A DNA stretch of 50,159 nucleotides, taken from contig CAYTBT010000023.1 in assembly GCA_964436125.1 (NCBI GenBank), positions 1-50,159 of the forward strand, given 5' to 3'. A model generated the notes under the pieces. It was given only the letters and a program-made list of their open reading frames with translations. It searched no databases and had not been told where the DNA came from. Source of the stretch: CAYRFF01 sp964436125. GTDB lineage: Bacteria; Bacteroidota; Bacteroidia; Chitinophagales; Saprospiraceae. How positions within the stretch are numbered: the stretch's first letter is position 1; each line of letters opens with the position of its first letter. Below, piece after piece: positions 43,456 to 50,159 of this stretch. Both the position numbers and the translations under genes were made by a program.

Positions 43456-45743
43456 GGCTGAATGATAAATTTTCCCGTACTTATGTGCTCTCGATTCAGT
43501 ACCCGAATAAAATACAAGCCTTGAGGAAGATTTCCGACATCGCATTTGACGGAAGTCGTCACATTCTCATAAGTCCGAATAAGCTGTCCCGCAGAATTGA
43601 TAATCTGTAGCCGGGAAGGCAGGTCAGAAGTGTTGAGTTCAACAATAATGAATTCATGGGCAGGAACCGGATAAATCTTCAGATCATGCGTAAGCACCCT
43701 ATCATCCGACAGAATCTCACCATCGGTCTTCCAGCTAGTCTCGTAGATAATGATACCACCTGCTCTGGTGCCGACAATGAGCTCAAGTCTATCGTCCGCA
43801 TCGAGATTAGCTATATGCGGATGAACGAAGCGTCCCACATTGAGCCGAGCAATGTTTTTCTTTTCGAGGGGGAAGATATCTTCCGGTGAATGACTTGCAG
43901 AATAATAACTGATATTTCCCTCATAATCTCCGGTGATAAGCCGTAAATCACCGGCTATATCGAGTAGTTGAGGCGAGGTATATGCCCTTGAAGTATTGAG
44001 ATAACGCGTAAACACATTGCCGAAGCAAGGCGTATTGGGAGCGCTGGTTTCATCGGGATTAAACATTGCATTTCCCTCTGTGCCGATGTTCTGAAAATAG
44101 ACAATACTTCCACAAGCACCTTGAGCATTGCTGTTGCCATTTTGCTCGCCTATGATTATATCACCGAGGCCATCTCCATTCACGTCGTAAATCTGAGGAA
44201 TTGCGTAATAACTGACCGATATATGCATATAATGATAAAGCATTTCTGCAAATTCCATCGGCTTTCCGGGGCCGGCAATATTTTCATAAAAATAAAGGTC
44301 ACCATAAAAATCCCCGATTAGAAGATCCATATCACCATCGCCATCGATATCTCCAAATGTCGGTGCAAATGCCCAAGTCGTCGCCGTATTTTTACTCAAT
44401 TCAAGGAAATCATCGTCTTTTAAAGTAAATTCCGGATTATCCGCCGTTCCCGTATTTTCAAAATATACGAGTGCCGGTGTGCGATTTCCGGCTGTATCCA
44501 TTGTCCCATAAGTTCCCACGAGAATATCGATTACGCCATCGCCGTTGATATCAGCAGTTGTGGGAACGGCATTGGCACTCAAGTCAATCTGGCGATTTAA
44601 AAGAAAATCTGTAGTCTGAAACTTAAAAACAGGCTCTCCATTTTCCATTTCACATCGATAATACAGAAGATTATCTACACTTGCTGCACCGACAAAGTAG
44701 TTGGGGGCAACGAGTATATCCTGTTGTCCGTCTTGATTGATATCCAGCTTAAATGTCGCTAGAAAAGAATTTAATTTTATCGGAATATCATCGGAGGGAA
44801 AGAAATCGTCTTGGTCAACCATCCAGGCAGACTCTTGCGTTCCACCATTGATTAAAGCAACAACATGTTCAGAATCGAGATCCCCTATCAATAAATCTTT
44901 AAGTCCGTCATTGTTTAGGTCAATACTCGTAATTGTACTTCCGGCATGACGGATTTCGGCCGGCAATTCCTCCATTAAAGCAGTCGCACAATCCTCAGAC
45001 GAGGGAGAAAGGACAATCTCACGTGACAAATCGCTTTCATAAAACTTTCCATAACACAGATCCGCAAATTTCAGATCGATCGTATCCTTTCCCAGTCCAT
45101 TTTCCACCGCATAATTCTTCAACAGATACACATTGCCGAATCCCGGCTGAAAGGTCAGAATATCCACGTCTCCATCATTATCTACATCATCAATTGCCGG
45201 TAAATCAATAGGCGAAGTGTTAATTATCAGGTCTGCTCCAGATGACGATTCATAGGTAAGCACATCATCTTCATGCCCGTCAAATTGCATCAATTCAAAG
45301 TGTAATTTATTCCCTGTCCGCAGGCCGCGATACACTCTTATTCCAGGCACTCCGGCTCCATTATATCCCACGAATAAATCCCCTACTCCATCCCTATTGA
45401 AGTCGATGATTTTCATAAAATTCACAATCGGAGGGAATATCCCTTCATATTGTGCATCGTGTACATATTGATATTCTCCATTTATCTGCCTTCCGACAAA
45501 TGTCTTTACATATTCAGCATCTCTGTCAAATACGGCGATATCAAGTATTCCGTCATTATTCAAGTCGATATTCTGTGCTTGTGCCAGATTAAATCCGCCG
45601 ATAAATGGTTCCTTAAGCTCTTCATTATCAATGATTATCGGATAATCCTCCACCGGAAAAGTCACTTGCTGTGCTCTCACAACAGAAGGCAGAATTAACA
45701 AAGAGGTCAGCATTAAAAGAAAGGAATATGGAAGAAATTTCAT
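43452..45743 (-). CDS. FG-GAP/VCBS repeat protein with T9SS type A sorting domain
   Basis: A secreted protein of 763 residues with signal peptide MKFLPYSFLLMLTSLLILPSVVRA. At least eight Ca-binding-type loops of the form D.N.DG..D.L.G (NNDGILD, NRDGVGD, DNDGDVD, NNDGLKD, NQDGQQD, NGDGVID, DGDGDMD, NGDGLGD) indicate a seven- or eight-bladed beta propeller of FG-GAP type. The end (LKIYPVPAHEFIIVEL, LQIINSAGQLIRTYEN, LPQGLYFIRVLN, KFIIQP) is a type A T9SS domain. Such proteins are usually surface or secreted; the ligand is unknown. Confidence 0.9.
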   Translation of the reverse strand: MKFLPYSFLLMLTSLLILPSVVRAQQVTFPVEDYPIIIDNEELKEPFIGGFNLAQAQNIDLNNDGILDIAVFDRDAEYVKTFVGRQINGEYQYVHDAQYEGIFPPIVNFMKIIDFNRDGVGDLFVGYNGAGVPGIRVYRGLRTGNKLHFELMQFDGHEDDVLTYESSSGADLIINTSPIDLPAIDDVDNDGDVDILTFQPGFGNVYLLKNYAVENGLGKDTIDLKFADLCYGKFYESDLSREIVLSPSSEDCATALMEELPAEIRHAGSTITSIDLNNDGLKDLLIGDLDSEHVVALINGGTQESAWMVDQDDFFPSDDIPIKLNSFLATFKLDINQDGQQDILVAPNYFVGAASVDNLLYYRCEMENGEPVFKFQTTDFLLNRQIDLSANAVPTTADINGDGVIDILVGTYGTMDTAGNRTPALVYFENTGTADNPEFTLKDDDFLELSKNTATTWAFAPTFGDIDGDGDMDLLIGDFYGDLYFYENIAGPGKPMEFAEMLYHYMHISVSYYAIPQIYDVNGDGLGDIIIGEQNGNSNAQGACGSIVYFQNIGTEGNAMFNPDETSAPNTPCFGNVFTRYLNTSRAYTSPQLLDIAGDLRLITGDYEGNISYYSASHSPEDIFPLEKKNIARLNVGRFVHPHIANLDADDRLELIVGTRAGGIIIYETSWKTDGEILSDDRVLTHDLKIYPVPAHEFIIVELNTSDLPSRLQIINSAGQLIRTYENVTTSVKCDVGNLPQGLYFIRVLNREHISTGKFIIQP

Positions 45744-45952
45744 ATCATTGACCTTTATTGAAAGAGATTAAGATTTAATCCACAAGATAAGTAATTACCA
45801 AGTGATCAAAGCAAGAAAGCAACAATATATTATGTTTTTATTTGATATGTTGAGTTGAACTACATCTTGACACCAGCTCATTTTACGGTTGAACCGCAGC
45901 GATAGAACTCTGTTCTACTGAGTGACAAAACAAGTCAACTTATACATTTACC

Positions 45953-46543
45953 ATGGCAAGCAACAAACGCATAGATCCACTAGAAATTGAACATGAAAAG
46001 GAGAATAAATGGCTCATTTTCCATTTATTGCTGGGGGCAATCAGTTTTTTGTTTATAGGGCTTATTCTAGCTTATGCCTATCAGATAATTGTAAATGATG
46101 TTGCGTCGTACACGATACCGTGGATGTTTTACATAAATACACTGCTGCTTATCAGTGTCAGTATTCTTATCTACAGAAGCAAGGGTGCGGAATTTGCCTT
46201 ATATAGGAAGCGGTCACAGCAGGTATTCATTCTCATTATTGTCTTTTTCCTGCTGCAGTGTGTCGCATGGTGGCAATTATTTGTTCAACTCGATCACACT
46301 TCACAGCGGAATGGAATATACTTTCTTTACTTATTGTCCATAGTGCATTGTCTTCACGTTATCGGGGGATTGCCATTTCACTTTGTGTATCTGCGTAAAG
46401 CGCGCTTGTATCCCGTATTGCCATCGGTAAAGAAAAGTATTCTGAGATATCGGCTACATCTTATGCATGAGTACTGGCATTATCTAGATGTTTTATGGCT
46501 GATACTCATGACGACATTTATACTGCATATGACAATTGGTTAA
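45953..46543 (+). CDS. Cytochrome c oxidase subunit III-like membrane protein
   Basis: A protein of 196 residues with five predicted transmembrane helices. The order and motifs (WMFYINTLLLISVS, LQCVAWWQLF, YLLSIVHCLHVIGGLPFHFVYL, HEYWHYLDVLWLILMTTFIL) match heme-copper oxidase subunit III, including the HYLDVLWL end. Subunit III stabilises the oxidase core and its proton uptake. It is shorter than classical CoxC and stands alone here without subunits I and II, so it may be a second paralogue. Confidence 0.8.
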   Translation: MASNKRIDPLEIEHEKENKWLIFHLLLGAISFLFIGLILAYAYQIIVNDVASYTIPWMFYINTLLLISVSILIYRSKGAEFALYRKRSQQVFILIIVFFLLQCVAWWQLFVQLDHTSQRNGIYFLYLLSIVHCLHVIGGLPFHFVYLRKARLYPVLPSVKKSILRYRLHLMHEYWHYLDVLWLILMTTFILHMTIG

Positions 46544-46596
46544 TGGTCGGATTGTTGAAATACAATGGCATAGTGCATATAAATCGGAATAAGTCT

Positions 46597-46604
46597 TATC
46601 TTTG
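46597..46604 (+). promoter_or_regulatory. Bacteroidota -7 box upstream of purL
   Basis: TATCTTTG followed by CACC fits the TAnnTTTG consensus, 43 bases before the purL ATG. A good TTG -33 element is not visible at the usual spacing. Confidence 0.5.
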
Positions 46605-46647
46605 CACCTTTAAGGGGATAAGCATAATATCAGCATAAAAATACAAC

Positions 46648-48882
46648 ATGGAAGAAACAGCGATGATGCCTGATTTATCAACGGCCAAGGCTCTGGGCCT
46701 TAATGAGAATGAATATGAGAGGATAATAGAAATCATGGGACGGACTCCCAATTTCACAGAATTAAGTATTTTCTCGGTAATGTGGTCTGAACACTGTTCT
46801 TATAAAAATTCCATAAAATACTTGAAGACCTTGCCCAATGAAGGCGAGAATCTTCTCGTCGGTGCCGGTGAAGAAAATGCCGGGCTGGTCGATATCGGCG
46901 GAGATCTTGCTTGTGCATTTAAGATAGAATCACATAATCATCCATCGGCGATTGAACCTTACCAAGGAGCCGCTACGGGCGTGGGAGGCATTCACAGGGA
47001 CATCTTTACCATGGGTGCTCGCCCTATTGCTGCCTTAAACTCATTGCGCTTTGGAGATCCGCATGATCCGCACATGAAACATCTCGTGAAAGGCGTGGTA
47101 TCGGGAATAGGCGATTATGGAAATTGCCTGGGTGTTCCCACAGTAGGTGGTGAAGTGTACTTTGAGCCTTGCTATCAGCAGAATATTCTGGTGAATGCAA
47201 TGTCGGTAGGAATAGTAAAAAAGGGTGAGACAATTTCTGCGAGTGCCGACGGACCGGGCAACCCTGTATTTATTGTGGGTTCATCGACGGGAAAAGATGG
47301 AATACACGGAGCGACATTTGCGTCAGCTGAATTAACTGAAAATAGTGCTGAAGATCTACCTGCTGTACAGGTAGGCGATCCATTTCAGGAAAAATTATTG
47401 CTAGAAGCCTCCCTTGAAGCTATACAGACGGGAGCACTTGTGGGAATGCAAGATATGGGTGCAGCGGGAATCACCTGCTCAACATCAGAAATGTCTGCCA
47501 AGTCCGGCACGGGAATGATTATCGATCTCGATAAAGTGCCGACGAGACAGGAAGGGATGAAGCCTTACGAGATATTGCTTTCAGAAAGCCAGGAGAGAAT
47601 GCTCGTTGTCGTTGAGAAAGGACAGGAACAAAAGGTGCTTGATGTATTTGAGAAATGGGATCTGAATTGTGTACAGATCGGCGAGGTAACGGATGACAAG
47701 CATCTGAAATTTTATCAAAGCGGTGAGTTAGTTGCCGATGTTGAAGCTGATCCACTGGTACTCGGTGGTGGCGCGCCGGTTTATGACAGGGAGACAAAAG
47801 TACCTGCTTATATGAAAGAAATCGAGCAATATGATATTTCTCAAGTCTCTGAAGACACTGACATTGATAAAATCGGCCGATTTCTGCTTTCTCATCCTTC
47901 AATTGCTTCCAAAAACTGGATTACAGATCAATATGACGGTACGGTAAGAGGAAATACCACGACCGACAACTTACATTCTGATGCAGCTGTGGTACGTATA
48001 AAAGGTACAGGCAAAGGGCTAGCTATGAGTACCGATTGCAATGCGTCCTATGTCTATGCTGACCCGTATAAAGGTGCTATGATCGCAGTCAGTGAAGCGG
48101 CGAGGAATGTAGCTTGTACAGGTGCCAGACCTGTTGCAATCACAAATTGTTTAAATTTCGGAAATCCATACAATCCCGAAGTTTATTACCAGTTTGCCAA
48201 TGCTATCAAAGGTATGGGAGATGCATGCAGGAAATTCAATACTCCAGTAACGGGAGGGAATGTCAGCTTCTATAATCAGTCATTGCGAGATGGTAAAGAT
48301 GTACCGGTTTTCCCTACTCCGACAATCGGGATGCTCGGAATACTGGATGACATCGAGAAGCAGATGACACTCAATTTTAAGAAATCCGGTGATCACATTT
48401 TACTATTAGGTCCGATTCACGACGATATCAGTTCTTCAGCTTATCTTCGATATTATAAAGAAGTTGACCATTCGCCTGCCCCAACTTTTGATCTTGAAAC
48501 AGAATATCAGCTTCAAAGGCTCGTTATTAAACTCATAATGGATGATTGTGTTAAGTCAGTGCACGATATTTCAGATGGGGGCCTTTTTGTCAGCTTAATG
48601 GAAAGTGGAATAGCCGGAAGGAAAGGATTTGAGGTGCAATCAATGGAGGGCTGTAGAAAAGATTCCTTCTATTTTGGGGAAAGCCAAAGTAGAGTAATCC
48701 TTACTGTTAACGATGCAATGCTTAAACAAGTAGAAAGTATGGCTGATCAAGCAGGAATTGACTGTTTAAAGCTCGGTCGAGTTACGGAAGATAATATCCT
48801 TATTGACGGAAAGGCCATGGGAAATATTGACAAATGGCAGAAAGTATACAGCGAAAGTCTAGAAAATATCATCGATAAATAA
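46648..48882 (+). CDS. purL: Phosphoribosylformylglycinamidine synthase, large subunit (small-type PurL)
   Basis: The enzyme has 744 residues, the length of the PurLQS-type PurL. It uses ATP and ammonia from PurQ to convert FGAR to FGAM in purine synthesis. Motifs seen are SVMWSEHCSYKNS near 45 with the catalytic His, KIESHNHPSAIEPYQGAATGVGGI, LVGMQDMGAAGI, the second-half ALTNCLNFG-type AITNCLNFGNPYNPEVY, TPVTGGNVSFYNQS and VHDISDGGLF. PurQ and PurS are not next to it. The following gene starts only 9 bases later, so the two may be co-transcribed. Confidence 0.95.
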   Translation: MEETAMMPDLSTAKALGLNENEYERIIEIMGRTPNFTELSIFSVMWSEHCSYKNSIKYLKTLPNEGENLLVGAGEENAGLVDIGGDLACAFKIESHNHPSAIEPYQGAATGVGGIHRDIFTMGARPIAALNSLRFGDPHDPHMKHLVKGVVSGIGDYGNCLGVPTVGGEVYFEPCYQQNILVNAMSVGIVKKGETISASADGPGNPVFIVGSSTGKDGIHGATFASAELTENSAEDLPAVQVGDPFQEKLLLEASLEAIQTGALVGMQDMGAAGITCSTSEMSAKSGTGMIIDLDKVPTRQEGMKPYEILLSESQERMLVVVEKGQEQKVLDVFEKWDLNCVQIGEVTDDKHLKFYQSGELVADVEADPLVLGGGAPVYDRETKVPAYMKEIEQYDISQVSEDTDIDKIGRFLLSHPSIASKNWITDQYDGTVRGNTTTDNLHSDAAVVRIKGTGKGLAMSTDCNASYVYADPYKGAMIAVSEAARNVACTGARPVAITNCLNFGNPYNPEVYYQFANAIKGMGDACRKFNTPVTGGNVSFYNQSLRDGKDVPVFPTPTIGMLGILDDIEKQMTLNFKKSGDHILLLGPIHDDISSSAYLRYYKEVDHSPAPTFDLETEYQLQRLVIKLIMDDCVKSVHDISDGGLFVSLMESGIAGRKGFEVQSMEGCRKDSFYFGESQSRVILTVNDAMLKQVESMADQAGIDCLKLGRVTEDNILIDGKAMGNIDKWQKVYSESLENIIDK

Positions 48883-48891
48883 TATTAATTT

Positions 48892-50016
48892 ATGCTAAAG
48901 AATAATATGTTTTTAATCTATTTATTAGCTCCACTTATGATGGCTTGTGGGGCAAAAGTCAACAAGGATACACTCGTTATTGAAGGGAAAATTATCGGTG
49001 CTTCCAATCTCAAGGTTTTCTTTGACAAGTACGACCTCAATAATCGCTCAAGTCGCATCATAACAAGTGGACCGATTAATGCTGAGGGGGAATTTTCACT
49101 GCAATTTGATCAAAGGCCTGAAAATGGCATCTACCGACTCCGTATAGGGACGAAAAAGTCATTATTTGTTATTGATGGCAATGAAAAGAGTACTATAAGC
49201 ATAGATTCGAGATTAAACGAGCTGCCACGTCTTACTTATACTGTAAAAGGCTCTCCTGTTATGACGGAATTATTGACGATGATGCAAGGATTTCAACAGA
49301 ATAGGCCTTCAGCTCAAGATATCGTAAACAAAATCAAAGCCAGCGATAATGTGTATATTAAAACTATATTGGCGCAATCTGTTCTCCGTGGGAATACTGC
49401 TTTTATCGATGTCTATAAGGATATTCAGGCAGATATCGAAAAAGCAGATGTAAGTAAAGAATTTAAAGAGTCATTTGCCTCTTTTATCGCTAAGGTTAAC
49501 AGGCAATATGCGGAGCAACAACGCCAGGCAAAAATTAAAGTAGGTGCAATAGCACCGGATATCGCCCTCCCCAATCCCGAAGGAGAAATAATGAGGCTTT
49601 CTGATCTCCGCGGGAAACTCGTATTACTTGATTTCTGGGCAAGCTGGTGTCGTCCATGTAGAAAGGCCAATCCTCATGTCGTAAAACTCTACGATAAGTA
49701 TAAAGATCAAGGTTTTACCGTATTCAGCGTTTCTCTCGATGGAATCGACGACCGGACGCGCGCACGACTCGGCAATAATGAAACGCGTATCCAACAATTT
49801 CTGAAAAGAAGTAAGAGCCGGTGGATAGCCGCCATAAAACAAGATAACTTAAAGTGGGATACGCATGTCAGCGATCTAAAAAAATGGGATAGTAAGGCTG
49901 CCGCCAAGTATGGCGTACGTGCAATCCCCAGAACTTATCTTATCGGAAGAGATGGTAAGATTCTCGAGATAAACCCTCGATATAATCTCGAGGAAGTCAT
50001 CAAGGAGCATATCTAG
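48892..50016 (+). CDS. TlpA/ResA-like thioredoxin lipoprotein with DUF4369-like N-terminal domain
   Basis: A lipoprotein of 374 residues (LLAPLMMAC, Cys19). Residues 27-120 resemble DUF4369, which often precedes Bacteroidota TlpA-like domains (VIEGKIIGASN, GEFSLQFD..GIYRLRIG). From about 216 (KVGAIAPDIALPNPEG) a thioredoxin fold follows with active-site Cys253 and Cys256 in SWCRPC and the cis-Pro loop RAIPRTYLIGRDG. It probably reduces disulfides in the periplasm. The stop codon shares its last G with the hexamer array that follows. Confidence 0.9.
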   Translation: MLKNNMFLIYLLAPLMMACGAKVNKDTLVIEGKIIGASNLKVFFDKYDLNNRSSRIITSGPINAEGEFSLQFDQRPENGIYRLRIGTKKSLFVIDGNEKSTISIDSRLNELPRLTYTVKGSPVMTELLTMMQGFQQNRPSAQDIVNKIKASDNVYIKTILAQSVLRGNTAFIDVYKDIQADIEKADVSKEFKESFASFIAKVNRQYAEQQRQAKIKVGAIAPDIALPNPEGEIMRLSDLRGKLVLLDFWASWCRPCRKANPHVVKLYDKYKDQGFTVFSVSLDGIDDRTRARLGNNETRIQQFLKRSKSRWIAAIKQDNLKWDTHVSDLKKWDSKAAAKYGVRAIPRTYLIGRDGKILEINPRYNLEEVIKEHI

Positions 50017-50105
50017 GTTAAGGCTAAGGCTGAGGTTAAGGTTAAGGCTGAGGTTAAGGCTGAGGCTGAGGCTGAGGCTGAGGTTAAGGCTAAGGCTGAG
50101 GTTAA
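50016..50105 (+). repeat. Tandem hexamer array GGYTRA, 15 units
   Basis: Fifteen contiguous 6-bp units lie directly after the TlpA-like stop codon. They are of three kinds: GGTTAA, GGCTAA and GGCTGA. All differences are transitions at positions 3 and 5. The array ends with a GGCCTC unit. Confidence 0.95.
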
Positions 50106-50123
50106 GGCCTCAAGGCGAGACTA

Positions 50124-50153
50124 CGAGCTCAGCTTGCTGAGTGAGATAGCTCG
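50124..50153. repeat. Palindromic element at the window end
   Basis: CTCAGC-tt-GCTGAG forms a hairpin, enclosed by CGAG/CTCG. It may be the first part of another structured repeat that continues beyond the window. Confidence 0.5.
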
Positions 50154-50159
50154 ACCTAG

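Overview
The window comes from a member of the Bacteroidota, most likely Saprospiria or a relative. The evidence is a set of secreted proteins with type IX secretion (T9SS) sorting domains of types A and B, giant tandem Ig/PKD-like adhesin-type proteins, the Bacteroidota form of the Rhs core, and -7 boxes of the TAnnTTTG type. The class-level placement is inference. I see no rRNA, tRNA, CRISPR array or transposase gene.

Region 1 (1-13.2 kb, + strand) is an Rhs toxin/immunity array. A large, N-terminally incomplete Rhs protein (6-3455) is followed by five shorter modules. Each module repeats the 3' end of the Rhs core, then carries a different C-terminal toxin domain and a different small immunity gene. 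Recognisable toxin types are a metzincin-like protease (HExxHxxGxxD), a second HExxH protein, a permuted papain-like/NlpC-type cysteine hydrolase and a polymorphic toxin type 44. The first module has a HExxxH motif and the second is unassigned. All six presumed immunity proteins begin with a lipoprotein signal or a transmembrane anchor, so the toxins probably act in the cell envelope. The type 44 module is broken twice: a mobile element shifts its frame and a TAA stop lies inside the toxin domain, yet its immunity gene is intact. An XRE regulator and the decayed end of a second one lie inside the array on the opposite strand.

Three copies of a non-coding foldback element (about 173 bp in simple form, ends CCCAAA..GCAATAGAAAT) lie at 8.0, 13.2 and 29.7 kb. 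The 8.0-kb copy has a 5-bp target duplication, and its empty site is preserved in the neighbouring module. Two copies carry, at the same internal point, a 52-nt unit that folds as a perfect or near-perfect three-way junction. The 13.2-kb copy also holds a further nested inverted repeat with a second Y unit.

Region 2 (13.9-26.6 kb, - strand) holds two giant T9SS type B cargo proteins (1797 and 2247 residues) made mostly of Cys-containing Ig/PKD-like repeats.

Region 3 (27-50 kb) is mainly chromosomal housekeeping: an ALDH7-like aldehyde dehydrogenase, a lipoprotein, a gmhA-gmhB heptose pair, an M1 peptidase, a DUF6580-type membrane protein, a sirtuin, a PgpH-like HD phosphohydrolase with a PduO-type adenosyltransferase, two T9SS proteins, a MacB/LolD-type ATPase, a deoxynucleoside kinase, a YggS-type PLP protein, an FG-GAP T9SS protein, a cytochrome oxidase subunit III-like protein, purL and a TlpA-like thioredoxin. 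One T9SS gene has eight copies of an 8-bp repeat between its start codon and its signal peptide, which suggests phase variation. The window ends in an array of GGYTRA hexamers.
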